The notes: generated by a model from the letters alone, not told the origin. A DNA stretch of 64,000 nt from Anaerolineae bacterium (GCA_019913005.1 JAIOHL010000083.1:1-64000), one strand, 5' to 3'. Positions 45,277 through 54,199 are shown, numbered from the stretch's first letter. Numbers and translations: made by a program.

Positions 45277-46782
45277 TCAATTCTTGTGAGCGGCCAGCCA
45301 ATTTTCGACCCATCGCAGCGCCTCATCTTGGGTCTGCACCTCTTGAACAGCCTGTGCTTCGCGGAGGCCCTCCAAAATTTCCCCGATGATTGGCCCCGGT
45401 TTCAGATCAAAATGGTTCATAATCATCCACCCATCCAACAGCATCGGAAAGTTAACCAATTCCTCGCGCTGCCGATAGTACGCCTCCAACAGCGTCTTGA
45501 TAATCGGGACAAAACGCAGCCACTCATCTTGATTAAGCGTCGTGCCATAAGTCGCCAGATAATCGGCACAGCTTAAGAGACAGACATCTACCCCAGCCTC
45601 ACCTAAATCCCGCCAAAAACGATAAATCGCCCGTCGGGTCAATTTGCCACTATTATAAAGCATCAGGGGGCGCATATGATGATAGACTACTAGATACAGC
45701 CGTTCGATTTCATCATTGCTGAGACGCATCGCTGTCCCCCACTGCGTCACAATCTCCGCCCCTCGTTCAGGGTGGCCGAAAAAGTGTGTGTTGCCGTCGG
45801 GGTCAACCGTGTGCGTCATTGGTTTAGCAATGTCGTGAGCCAGTGCCACCACCATCAACAATGCGATATGTGAACGTTCGGCGGGCCACAGATGTTGAAC
45901 GTGCGCCACGATCTCATTCCGCAAATGAGCCAGACTAAACACCACCATCCCCAGTCCAAAATTCGCCGCTGATTCATCACTGCGCCGGGGGCTAAACGCC
46001 GTAAGCAGGGCCTCTAAGTTATCCATGACATGGAGAGTATGCCGCCAAACATCCAGTGTATGGGGCGGACTTTGGGTGACACCCTGCATCATCCGCGCTT
46101 CAGGAAACAAGAGGGGCAGCAAGTCCAAACCATCCAGCAGAGCCAAAGCTGAGGAGGGCTTGGTCGTGCCCAATAATTTAAAGATCTCATCCCGCACCCG
46201 TTCAGGCGAGACGCGGCTGAGTTGTGGCCCATCCTGTCGAATAGCGGCTTTGGTTTCGGGGGATAAGCGATATTTTAAGACCAAGCTCATCCGAATAGCC
46301 CGCAGTGCCCGCACCGGGTCACGCTTGATAGCATCCTCGGCGCAAATCACCACCTCCTTGCTTTCCATCGCCCCGACCCCATCCGTCGGGTCAAGCAGAT
46401 GGTCAAGATCATGCAGGCTGACCGCGATGGCATTGATCGAAAAATCCCGATCTCGCAAATCCTGTTCAAGCGTCGGCGCACGCAGTTGGGCTACATCAAT
46501 GACCCATGCCTGCTCCTGATATTGAATGAGTGCGCGTCCCATCTTACGCTCATCATCCAACGGATAATAAGCACCATCAAACGCATTAGCAATCAACCGG
46601 GCAATCGGGCGGCCATCTTCTGGGGTTACAAAATCCAGATCATGCACCGGACGGCGCAAATAGACATCCCGCACTGTTCCCCCCACAATATAAATCTCAC
46701 GATTTGGCAGGTGGGATTGCAGTTCATAAATCAATTCAGGCCAAAAGAGAGGGCGATTTGAGGGAATCGGGGTAAGGGTCAT
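45277..46782 (-). CDS. tRNA nucleotidyltransferase/poly(A) polymerase family protein with HD domain
   Basis: Class II nucleotidyltransferase motifs are present: GGTVRD with DLD (about residues 34-50), RDRDFSINAIA, and DPVRALRAIR. An HD domain follows (ALAHDIAKP, then FGHPERGAE and LVVYHHMRP), as in many CCA-adding enzymes. It probably adds or repairs CCA ends; a poly(A) polymerase or A-adding role cannot be excluded from sequence. GGAGGGAAA lies directly upstream of ATG 46782. hpt ends 57 bp upstream. Confidence 0.9.
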   Translation of the reverse strand: MTLTPIPSNRPLFWPELIYELQSHLPNREIYIVGGTVRDVYLRRPVHDLDFVTPEDGRPIARLIANAFDGAYYPLDDERKMGRALIQYQEQAWVIDVAQLRAPTLEQDLRDRDFSINAIAVSLHDLDHLLDPTDGVGAMESKEVVICAEDAIKRDPVRALRAIRMSLVLKYRLSPETKAAIRQDGPQLSRVSPERVRDEIFKLLGTTKPSSALALLDGLDLLPLLFPEARMMQGVTQSPPHTLDVWRHTLHVMDNLEALLTAFSPRRSDESAANFGLGMVVFSLAHLRNEIVAHVQHLWPAERSHIALLMVVALAHDIAKPMTHTVDPDGNTHFFGHPERGAEIVTQWGTAMRLSNDEIERLYLVVYHHMRPLMLYNSGKLTRRAIYRFWRDLGEAGVDVCLLSCADYLATYGTTLNQDEWLRFVPIIKTLLEAYYRQREELVNFPMLLDGWMIMNHFDLKPGPIIGEILEGLREAQAVQEVQTQDEALRWVENWLAAHKN

Positions 46783-46839
46783 CTGTTTCCCTCCTTAATG
46801 TTGGGTGGCCTTGCGGCGTTTAATGATTGGCCGAGAGCA

Positions 46840-47412
46840 CTATTCTTTGTCTTTCTTTTCCAATGCTGCCAAATCTACCACGCCGATAAATGGCAGATTG
46901 CGGAATTTCTCATCCAGATCAAGGCCGTAGCCAAAAACGAATTTGTCCGGGATTTCGAATCCCAAGAAATCAATTTGAATATCCACTTCACGGCGCGAGG
47001 GCTTACTCAACAAGCTGCAAACACGCAGGCTACGTGGATGGCGGGCTTTTAATTGCCCCATGATGTAATTCAGGGTATGTCCGCTGTCAATAATATCTTC
47101 AACCAGCAACACATCCATGCCAGAGATATCACGTTCCAAGTCCATCACAATCCGCACATATCCCGAACTGCGCCGTGCCCCTGCGCCATAACTGGATACT
47201 GCCATAAAATCAATCGCGTGGGGAACATCCACATGCCGCATCAAATCGGTAAGGAACATGACCCCACCTTTGAGAACGCATACCAGCAGCAAATTGGGTG
47301 AATCGGCATAAAACTGGGTGATTCTATCGCCTAACTCTTGAATACGGGCTTGAACCGTCTCGCTATCCAGCAAAATCTCGGCTAGATAGGGGCTATAGGG
47401 GTGCGTGGTCAT
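46840..47412 (-). CDS. hpt: Hypoxanthine phosphoribosyltransferase
   Basis: The PRPP-binding motif VLLVEDIIDSGHTL is intact, with VLKGGVMFLTDLMRH upstream and FVFGYGLDLDEKFRNLPFIGV near the C-terminus. It salvages hypoxanthine and guanine. The 190 residues are normal for the family. It lies 18 bp downstream of an unknown helical gene and may share its transcript. Confidence 0.97.
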   Translation of the reverse strand: MTTHPYSPYLAEILLDSETVQARIQELGDRITQFYADSPNLLLVCVLKGGVMFLTDLMRHVDVPHAIDFMAVSSYGAGARRSSGYVRIVMDLERDISGMDVLLVEDIIDSGHTLNYIMGQLKARHPRSLRVCSLLSKPSRREVDIQIDFLGFEIPDKFVFGYGLDLDEKFRNLPFIGVVDLAALEKKDKE

Positions 47413-47430
47413 AAATCCTTTTTCTACTGC

Positions 47431-48012
47431 CTAGTGAATATGTTTGGGGTCTGATTTCACAGACCACTCAAAAATCTGCCAACCTGCGCGGGCCGAATTG
47501 ACTGTCAGCGCGTAGATCCAATCCAAAATCATGTCGTGCAGTTTTTCGGTTAACAAAACATCCTCGTACAACCGTCCCGCCGTCTCACGTGATGCCCGCA
47601 GCAGTTCCAATAGCACCATCCGCTCGTCTTCTTCAATCGAGACCCCTTGTTCAATCACATACATCAACACACGTTCTGGTTGAAGCAGGTGATAATCATC
47701 CAGCCGATCAGCAGGCATCAAATGGGTGACATCGAGGCGATACATTTCTTCAAACATCACCACAATCTTTTGTCGAATATCAAAATGATAGGCCTTGAGG
47801 GTCAACAAACGCTGCTGCAAATCGTTGGCAATATCCGTCAGGAGTTGGATTTGTGGCGGATCATAGGCCAACTGCTGCTCGATAAATCGCTCCAGCGGCA
47901 AAAGATTACCCTCTGCCAAACAGCGGTCATAGAGGTTAATCGCCTCTAGTCGCAAATGATTGAGTTCGAGCATCGAGAGTAGATCGGTATGAGTTGTGGT
48001 TGTTTCAAACAT
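47431..48012 (-). CDS. Unknown helical protein upstream of hpt
   Basis: The 193 residues are almost wholly helical, rich in Leu, Glu and Asp, with no membrane segment and no known motif (for example LEAINLYDRCLAEGNLLPLERFIEQQL and ERMVLLELLRASRE). Its stop lies 18 bp before hpt and its start 18 bp after the DUF971 gene, so it is mid-operon. I do not recognise the family. Confidence 0.8.
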   Translation of the reverse strand: MFETTTTHTDLLSMLELNHLRLEAINLYDRCLAEGNLLPLERFIEQQLAYDPPQIQLLTDIANDLQQRLLTLKAYHFDIRQKIVVMFEEMYRLDVTHLMPADRLDDYHLLQPERVLMYVIEQGVSIEEDERMVLLELLRASRETAGRLYEDVLLTEKLHDMILDWIYALTVNSARAGWQIFEWSVKSDPKHIH

Positions 48013-48030
48013 AGTGTTTCGATACCTGTA

Positions 48031-48372
48031 TTATGAATTGTCAGTGGACGGGGCAGGGCAGAGATGGTAAAGGAGTTCCCATGTATAAATACCAGTATGA
48101 TGACCATCATCCCAAAAAAACTGTAAAGCATAATTGCCCACTAATTCCAAACGCTCGGCTTTATACGAACGGGCAGGTGTCAGGCTCAAAATATCTTTGG
48201 GGGCATTTTGCATTCCCATATTATGATGTCCACCCCGACACTCTACACATGGACAGGCTTCACGTAAATGGCTCAAGGGATACACACATGTCTTTCCGGT
48301 TGACCATTCAATGGTTAGGTGGCCCTGTGTACGATCTAGGGTGATATTGGTGGGGCGCAAATCATCTGCCAC
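48031..48372 (-). CDS. DUF971 (GBBH-like N-terminal domain) protein
   Basis: The sequence follows the DUF971 pattern: LTIEWSTGKTCVYPLSHLREACPCVECRGG, then LELVGNYALQFFWDDGHHTGIYTWELL. Cys residues (CPCVEC) may bind metal. Such small proteins are often next to Mrp/ApbC-type iron-sulfur genes, but no such neighbour is present here. It heads an operon with the unknown gene and hpt. Confidence 0.92.
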   Translation of the reverse strand: MADDLRPTNITLDRTQGHLTIEWSTGKTCVYPLSHLREACPCVECRGGHHNMGMQNAPKDILSLTPARSYKAERLELVGNYALQFFWDDGHHTGIYTWELLYHLCPAPSTDNS

Positions 48373-48453
48373 TACTCTTTAATCTCCTGATGATTCAGAT
48401 TATCTGTTGCTCACTTTGGACGACTATCGCTGCCCTATTGTTTCATCGCCGTT

Positions 48454-48888
48454 TCATGGCTTCATTTCTTTAGCAGCAGCAATCCATTCTTCAAGCTGTT
48501 CCACCGAGCCAATCCCGGCAGATTTCTCTCGTAGCTCATTTGCATCCGCCGCCGCTAACCCATTAAAGGTCGTAATCCCAACCGCGGCCAGAGCTTCTGC
48601 TTTCTTCGGCCCGATTCCCTTGATAACCGTCAGGTCATCCACACGGGCTTTAGATTTGACCTTGATTTCCGACTTCGCTTTAATTGCAGGTTCCGGCTCG
48701 GCAATCGCTTCAAATGCTTCCGGGGGCAGGGTAATGACTGGTTCAATCGCAGGTTCGTTCGGGGTCAAATTCGGGGTGGGGAGACTTCTTTTAGCATGTC
48801 TTTCCTGCTGTGACAACCACCACCCGACCACCAAACTGATACCTAATCCGGTAATGAATAATCCCAATCCTTTTAGTATTCGCATCAT
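48454..48888 (-). CDS. Membrane-anchored helix-hairpin-helix protein
   Basis: One N-terminal membrane helix (GLGLFITGLGISLVVGWWL) is followed by a Pro/Glu/Ala linker and a C-terminal HHH_5-like domain (LTVIKGIGPKKAEALAAVGITTFNGLAAADANELRE). The GIGPKKAEAL hairpin is typical of non-specific DNA binding. Tethering DNA at the membrane is possible but inferred. GAGGG precedes the double ATG at 48888/48885. Confidence 0.85.
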   Translation of the reverse strand: MMRILKGLGLFITGLGISLVVGWWLSQQERHAKRSLPTPNLTPNEPAIEPVITLPPEAFEAIAEPEPAIKAKSEIKVKSKARVDDLTVIKGIGPKKAEALAAVGITTFNGLAAADANELREKSAGIGSVEQLEEWIAAAKEMKP

Positions 48889-49082
48889 CCTACCCTCATG
48901 TTTTAGATTTTACACCAGAATGAAGAGAGTATTGATAGTCATAAGGCACTTAACTCAAAATTTCACGAAAGATTCAAAACTTGTATTGTATTCCCCCCAA
49001 AAGGGAATGTCAAAATACCCTTTTCAAAATGGTTCTGAAATATCCTAACTATGAAATTGTTGTCCAACAGTCTCGTTGGCAG

Positions 49083-49109
49083 TACGCTAGTAATCTTAAG
49101 ACTACGCTA
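49083..49109. repeat. Direct heptamer repeats upstream of the BTAD regulator
   Basis: TACGCTA occurs at 49083-49089 and 49103-49109, 20 bp apart start to start, just upstream of a candidate promoter. SARP regulators are known to bind direct heptamer repeats on one face of the helix. The link to this regulator is inferred. Confidence 0.4.
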
Positions 49110-49112
49110 CTA

Positions 49113-49142
49113 TTGCTTTTTCCACCCTAAATGATTTATACT
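49113..49142 (+). promoter_or_regulatory. Weak candidate promoter for the BTAD regulator
   Basis: TTGCTT (49113-49118) and TATACT (49137-49142) are 18 bases apart. The -35 matches only three positions, as expected if an activator binds the adjacent direct repeats. Confidence 0.3.
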
Positions 49143-49207
49143 ACTTACTATGCCAGTGGGTCGTGAAACCCCCTGTCATGCCTGTTAATATTCTAATTTC
49201 TAAGCAA

Positions 49208-49242
49208 AAGGCTAGATTTTTTGAGCCAAATAATCTAGCTTT
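49208..49242. promoter_or_regulatory. 11 bp inverted repeat in the leader of the BTAD gene
   Basis: AAGGCTAGATT (49208-49218) pairs with AATCTAGCTTT (49232-49242) with one G-U pair. It ends 13 bases before the GGGAGG ribosome binding site and could control translation or act as an operator. The rest of the 377 bp gap (48889-49265) holds only a weak AAAAGGG/CCCTTTT repeat at 48999-49024. Confidence 0.45.
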
Positions 49243-49265
49243 GTTATTGTGACCGGGAGGGAACA

Positions 49266-50543
49266 ATGGCATTACAAACGTTAGTTGCAGATACCTATGC
49301 AGCATTTCAGAAATATGCTGCGGAGGCCCAAATTATTCTTCTCCATCCCCAAAGCCGTCTTCGTTCGATGCTGGTCGCACACCTCTTGAACGAAGCACCA
49401 CTACCGACCTTCTATTATGCGATGGGTCCAGATGACATCAACCTAGATGCCTTTCTCGATGGCTTCTCCCACGACATGGCCGTACAACATCCTACTTTCG
49501 GGCGCCATCTATACCAGCTATGGCAAAATTCGCGTGACAATACACAGGCACGGATCAACGCCTTTGTCAACGATCTTGCCGAACTTCATGAAGGGCCATT
49601 CATCCTCATCCTCGATGAATTTGATGCCAGCAATGAAGCCGATGACATTCAGGTTTTTTGGGAGCGCGTCGTTCACTACCTGCCCAATCACTGCCAACTG
49701 GTCATCAACAGCCGCACGATTCCACGTATGCCTTGGATTTCCATGATAGCGCGTCGCCAAGCCGTGATTTTAAAGGATACCGAGATCATCGGGGAGAACT
49801 TTTATCGTATCCAAACCGATTCCCCGGTTGCCAAACTCGATGCGCTGGGGCTTGGGCCGGGTTTCGTCTATAAAGATGAGAACTCAATCGAAGAATGGGA
49901 AGGCCACCTGCCGCGCCTATTGTTCTTCTTTGTGCTAGATCGTCCTATCGTCACCCGTGCCGAAATCTGTGGGACGTTTTGGCCGGATTTGGACAGTGAC
50001 CAAGCGGTTAACGTTTTCCATGTCACCAAACGCCGTCTGCATAAGGCCCTCGGTTTTGATGTGCTGGTACACCAAGATGGTTACTATCAAATCAACCCCG
50101 AATCACGGGTGGAGTATGATGTAGAACGCTTTGTGACGGCGCTCGTCAAAGGCCGTCAATCCAGTTCTTATACCGAAGGGTTGCCCTATTGGCAAGAGGC
50201 TGCCGAGTTGTATCGTGGCCCATTCCTACAGGGACACACTGAGTCGTGGATTAAAGAACGCCGCGAGGATTTCCAAGCGGGGTATCTTGAAGCCATGACT
50301 AATATCGCCAAAGTGCGTCTGGAAGAAGGCCGCGAAGAACAAGCCCTTGCTTTACTCCTACGTGCCGCCAGCGAAAACGACACCTACGAACCCATCCATC
50401 GAGAAATCATGAAACTGTATGCCCGCTTGGGTCGCCGCAGTGAGGCCGCCGGACACTATCAACGCTTGATGGACACCCTGCGCAGCAATGGCCTCCAACC
50501 CTCCGCCCAGACTCAATCCGTCTATGCGGATATTATGTCCTAA
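49266..50543 (+). CDS. BTAD (SARP-like) transcriptional regulator with P-loop-less ATPase-like N-terminus
   Basis: Residues 1-180 look like a LuxR/MalT-type STAND ATPase: Walker B-like FILILDEFD (112-120) and the later INSR (147-150). The Walker A is gone, with LLHPQSRLRS at its place. A winged helix (about 212-280, EICGTFWPDLDSDQAVNVFHVTKRRLHKAL) and a BTAD helical-repeat domain (285-425) follow, as in SARP regulators. It should bind DNA, but not switch by ATP in the usual way. GGGAGGG lies 5-6 bases before ATG 49266. It is probably monocistronic, with a terminator after it. Confidence 0.88.
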   Translation: MALQTLVADTYAAFQKYAAEAQIILLHPQSRLRSMLVAHLLNEAPLPTFYYAMGPDDINLDAFLDGFSHDMAVQHPTFGRHLYQLWQNSRDNTQARINAFVNDLAELHEGPFILILDEFDASNEADDIQVFWERVVHYLPNHCQLVINSRTIPRMPWISMIARRQAVILKDTEIIGENFYRIQTDSPVAKLDALGLGPGFVYKDENSIEEWEGHLPRLLFFFVLDRPIVTRAEICGTFWPDLDSDQAVNVFHVTKRRLHKALGFDVLVHQDGYYQINPESRVEYDVERFVTALVKGRQSSSYTEGLPYWQEAAELYRGPFLQGHTESWIKERREDFQAGYLEAMTNIAKVRLEEGREEQALALLLRAASENDTYEPIHREIMKLYARLGRRSEAAGHYQRLMDTLRSNGLQPSAQTQSVYADIMS

Positions 50544-50552
50544 AAATCAAAT

Positions 50553-50585
50553 GGGGCATGTCATCATAAGAGATGCCCCCCTTTT
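50553..50585 (+). terminator. Intrinsic terminator of the BTAD regulator gene
   Basis: A perfect 7 bp stem, GGGGCAT / ATGCCCC, is followed by CCTTTT, 13 bp past the stop codon. Confidence 0.75.
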
Positions 50586-50689
50586 CCATTTCTCAACACC
50601 TATCCCCTTCACCAACTGACTTGCCGCAAATGGGGTTGTCCACTACACTCAACAGCACTTTTATCTTCTAATGCAGACGGATATGGGTC

Positions 50690-51358
50690 ATGACTCTACC
50701 ATTTGAACTTACCACCATGCCAGAACAGGCGCTTGATATTCTTCGCTATATGGGGCGTATCCAAGTAGACAACATCCACGCCGATGCCCTCATGAATGGT
50801 CTAGGCATGTCCGAGCGGTCATTTAGTAAGGGCATCAAACGCCTTGTCACCAAAAGTTATATGGCAATGGATGAAGCCCGCTACTACCGCATCACCCAAA
50901 AGGGCTATCAGGCCATTGAAGACATTAATGCCTATGATGCCACTGCCCCAGCGGATGCCGGAAAACATTACGCCGTCCTTGCCTATGATCTTTGTGCTGT
51001 CGTCCCCCTGCCTAGAGCCATTAATCAATCCACTCGTTGGCTGCTCGGCCTAGAACCCGACCCGATGGAAATGGAAACCATCAGCGAACCGACGCCGATT
51101 TTGCTGCGGGTGACTGCCAATGGGGGCGAGGTCTCGCCCGCCGAATTGACCATGACCCTTACCCCTGAAGCGCCCTCGCAATTTGCGGAATTGAATCTAA
51201 CGGCCTATCAAACGCCGATGCGATTGCGGGTTGAGGTTTTCCAATTGATGGAGATGAATGAACCCTACGTTTCAGGCGGGATGTATTTTGACGTGGAAGT
51301 GAACACCTCGTCGCAGCAGCGTGCCCTGCATACCACGATCTCGGTGGCCCAAATTTAG
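50690..51358 (+). CDS. Winged-helix domain protein of unknown function
   Basis: Residues 9-80 fit a winged-helix DNA-binding domain (QALDILRYMGRIQ...NGLGMSERSFSKGIKRLVTKSYMAMDEARYYRITQKGYQAIED). The C-terminal 130 residues are beta-rich (PILLRVTANGGEVSPAELTMTL, LRVEVFQLMEM) and could be a sensor domain. No family name comes to mind. It converges on the ECF anti-sigma-like gene, 4 bp apart. Confidence 0.75.
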   Translation: MTLPFELTTMPEQALDILRYMGRIQVDNIHADALMNGLGMSERSFSKGIKRLVTKSYMAMDEARYYRITQKGYQAIEDINAYDATAPADAGKHYAVLAYDLCAVVPLPRAINQSTRWLLGLEPDPMEMETISEPTPILLRVTANGGEVSPAELTMTLTPEAPSQFAELNLTAYQTPMRLRVEVFQLMEMNEPYVSGGMYFDVEVNTSSQQRALHTTISVAQI

Positions 51359-51362
51359 CAGA

Positions 51363-51950
51363 CTAGGCTTGTTCGGATGATGCGCCAGCTTTGGCAAGGC
51401 CATTGAAGAACCAGAATAAATACCCCGAAAGGGCTGTAAAGGGCAAAATCGCTATGACCATCAGCAAAGCAATCGGCAGGCTAACACTAGGATTTTGTAC
51501 CCAGACGGCTACTGTCTCAATTGCACGGCTGACCTCCCGAATCAGCGTGACCCGCAGGCTTTGATTGACAATCGCCTGTGTCGTCAAAAATAGAATCGTT
51601 CCCAAAATCGGAATCGTCACCAACGCAGCGGCAGTCAGTCCCAAAACGATGCCAGTACCCTCGGAATAGGTGGGGTACAGTTGGGCCTGTTTTTTTATCA
51701 ACGCCAGCACCCGATCTGCAAACCCACGCGGGGAAGCTACCACCGGGGCAGTCTTCAACAAATGATCCACCTGTTGAAATGCGGCATCTGAGGCCTGTTT
51801 AGCGTTATCTTGAATATTTTCCTGCGTGTTCTCGGCTGGTGCTGCCAAACGCTGACCTGCTTGCAAGCGGGTCTCCTCTGGCTCATGCACCGCCTCATCT
51901 TCAAGATGATCGAACTTCTTCCGCATTGGATCTTGTTCTAAACGCGACAT
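51363..51950 (-). CDS. Membrane protein next to an ECF sigma factor, possible anti-sigma partner
   Basis: A charged cytoplasmic N-terminus of about 95 residues is followed by two hydrophobic regions (GIVLGLTAAALVTIPILGTILFLTTQAI and PIALLMVIAILPFTALSGYLFWFF). The stretch TAPVVASPRGFADRVLALI resembles the linker found after the zinc-finger domain in many anti-sigma factors, but no HxxxCxxC motif is present. It lies 39 bp downstream of the ECF sigma gene on the same strand, which is the main reason for the call. Confidence 0.65.
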   Translation of the reverse strand: MSRLEQDPMRKKFDHLEDEAVHEPEETRLQAGQRLAAPAENTQENIQDNAKQASDAAFQQVDHLLKTAPVVASPRGFADRVLALIKKQAQLYPTYSEGTGIVLGLTAAALVTIPILGTILFLTTQAIVNQSLRVTLIREVSRAIETVAVWVQNPSVSLPIALLMVIAILPFTALSGYLFWFFNGLAKAGASSEQA

Positions 51951-51989
51951 TGGGTGTAATCCTACTTTTCTCAGCTATTCCAACACGTC

Positions 51990-52592
51990 TCAACTTGCCA
52001 ACAGCGGCTGCAAAATCATCTGGGCTTCTGAATCTTCTAACAACTCGACCAGTGCTTGCCGGGCGCGAAACAGACGGCTTTTCACCGCACTCTCGGTGGT
52101 TTCCAACATCTCCGACATTTCTTGATACGAAAGGTCATACCAATAGCGCAGCACCACCGCCACCCGATAATCAGGGGCGAGTTGATTTAGCAGTTTCTGT
52201 ATAAGGGCGCTGCGTTCTTCTTCTAACATTTGTTGTTCAGGGTCTGGTTGGTCACTAACAAGGGCGGGATGCGGCGGCAGCGGTTCGTCAATAGATAACA
52301 AGGTCAGACGGCGTTTCCGCAGCCGATCAATGCAGTGGTTGGAGGCAATGGAAAACAACCATGTCTTAAAAGATCGCCCCCGGTCATAGGATGCCAAATT
52401 GCTATATGCGCGGATAAACGCTTCTTGGGCGGCATCTTCAGCCTCAGCGCCGTCCCCCAACATACGATAGCATAAATTGAAGATAGGCCGTTCGTACAGC
52501 CGAATCAGTTCACCAAACGCCTCAACATCGTCATGTAGGGTCTTTTCTAAAAGGGCGTTTTCTTGTTCAACTAACATCTCGGGCAAAATCAT
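51990..52592 (-). CDS. ECF-type RNA polymerase sigma factor (RpoE/SigW-like)
   Basis: Sigma region 2 (RPIFNLCYRMLGDGAEAEDAAQEAFIRAYSNL...FKTWLFSIASNHCIDRLRKRR) and region 4 (LAPDYRVAVVLRYWYDLSYQEMSEMLETTESAVKSRLFRARQAL) are present and no region 3. Starts at 52640, 52592 or 52577 are possible; ATG 52592 is chosen. It lies between dnaA and a membrane protein that may hold it inactive. Confidence 0.95.
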   Translation of the reverse strand: MILPEMLVEQENALLEKTLHDDVEAFGELIRLYERPIFNLCYRMLGDGAEAEDAAQEAFIRAYSNLASYDRGRSFKTWLFSIASNHCIDRLRKRRLTLLSIDEPLPPHPALVSDQPDPEQQMLEEERSALIQKLLNQLAPDYRVAVVLRYWYDLSYQEMSEMLETTESAVKSRLFRARQALVELLEDSEAQMILQPLLAS

Positions 52593-52723
52593 TGCTTGGA
52601 TTCCCGCCGTCAATTTCAAGTTAGGGGGATGGCATCCCATCTATATTTTATACGGGATGCCTATTAAAAGGTTGCACCATTTTCATTCTCGGCAACCTTC
52701 TTGTGCAAATTGTGAGGTTTGGC

Positions 52724-54145
52724 CTAAACAGCAGCTTGGTGGATGTGTTTTCGTAGGTCTTCGACTTCGCGGCGCATATCGGTATTGGTTTCAATTTCTT
52801 CGGCGACCTTCTTATATCCATGTACCATTGTGCTGTGGTTGCGTCCACCAAAGGCATCACCAATTTCCGGCCATGAGGCTTGGGTTTCCTCACGTGCCAG
52901 ATAAATTGCCAACTGCCGGATATAGCTGACATCTTTGGTACGCCGTTTGCTCAGGATGTCATCCAGCGACAATTGATAAAAACGCGCCGTCGCCTGCAAA
53001 ACATCGCTCAGGCTGATCTGGCGCTTCACGGCAAACATATCACGGCGCGGCAACGCATTGGGCACGGGGATGCTGCCTTGTTTTTCGGCCAATATCTGTT
53101 CCGCAATTTCGATAGTTAAATGATTGCCCATCAGTGTTTTATAGGCCAACACTTGGGTGAGCGTGCCTTCCAAATCGCGGATACTGGCATAGGTATAGCT
53201 GGCAATTAGATGGGCGATTTCATGGGGCAGGGGGTGGCCCTTCATTTCCGACTTATCATTCAATATCGCCAAACGGGTTTCATAGGAAGGGGTTAAAATT
53301 TCGACCTGCAACCCCCATTCAAACCGCGAACGTAACCGATCATCCAGCCCTTTGATCGCCTGTGGTCGTCGGTCAGAGGCAATCACAACCTGTTTGCCTT
53401 GTTCACGCAGGGTATTAAACGTATGGAAGAATTCTTCCTGTGTGCTGTCTTTGCCCGCCATAAACTGCACATCATCAATCAGCAGTACATCCACCCCGCG
53501 ATAATAGTCACGGAAATCAGAGGTGGTCTTGCCCCGTATCGCCTCCACCAAATTGTTCATGAACTGCTCGGAGGTGGCATACAACACTCTGAGGCCACGC
53601 TGACGACACGCATTACCAATCGCGTGCAGCAAATGGGTTTTCCCAAGCCCTGAATTTCCATATATGTAGAGTGGGTTATAGACCTGCCCCGGGTTGATCG
53701 AAACGGCTTGGGCAGCAGCTTGGGCCATTTGATTGCTGGGGCCAACCACAAAATTCTCGAACGTATACGCCGAATTTAACTGGGGATTCCAGTCATCCGT
53801 CGGTGGCGCTTCCTCTACATAAATTGAACTGTAATGGAGTTCCGTCGAATCTTCCGATCCGCTGGACCGAGTATCATCGTCATAGAACTCGCGGCTTGGG
53901 CGATTCTGTACCACAAACTGAATCTCGACCTGCTCATGAAATACCGAACATAAGGTGTGTTTAACAGCCCGATAGAGCTTTTGCTCCAGCCAGTCTTTGG
54001 CATATCCATTCCGCACGCGAACCGTAAAGACCTTATCGTCATACGATAGGAATTTGGCATCGCGCAGCCATGTATCGTAGGTGCTGCGGTGGAGTTGTAG
54101 TTGGAGTTGGCCTAACGCTGCAAGCCAAGCATCTTCAGGTTTCAT
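52724..54145 (-). CDS. dnaA: Chromosomal replication initiator DnaA
   Basis: Domain I at the N-terminus is followed by a linker rich in Asp/Ser (DDDTRSSGSEDSTE), an AAA+ domain with Walker A (GNSGLGKTHLL) and Walker B (VLLIDDVQF), and domain IV with the DNA-binding signature (GGRNHSTMVHGYKK). It opens the origin. ATG 54145 (start of KPEDAWLAALGQL) is preferred over the longer frame from 54184. The large AT-rich gap upstream is the natural place for the origin. No dnaN gene follows. Confidence 0.98.
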   Translation of the reverse strand: MKPEDAWLAALGQLQLQLHRSTYDTWLRDAKFLSYDDKVFTVRVRNGYAKDWLEQKLYRAVKHTLCSVFHEQVEIQFVVQNRPSREFYDDDTRSSGSEDSTELHYSSIYVEEAPPTDDWNPQLNSAYTFENFVVGPSNQMAQAAAQAVSINPGQVYNPLYIYGNSGLGKTHLLHAIGNACRQRGLRVLYATSEQFMNNLVEAIRGKTTSDFRDYYRGVDVLLIDDVQFMAGKDSTQEEFFHTFNTLREQGKQVVIASDRRPQAIKGLDDRLRSRFEWGLQVEILTPSYETRLAILNDKSEMKGHPLPHEIAHLIASYTYASIRDLEGTLTQVLAYKTLMGNHLTIEIAEQILAEKQGSIPVPNALPRRDMFAVKRQISLSDVLQATARFYQLSLDDILSKRRTKDVSYIRQLAIYLAREETQASWPEIGDAFGGRNHSTMVHGYKKVAEEIETNTDMRREVEDLRKHIHQAAV

Positions 54146-54199
54146 CACACCGTACTCGATATTAGATAGCAAAAATATAAACAAGTCGTCTCAGCAGCA

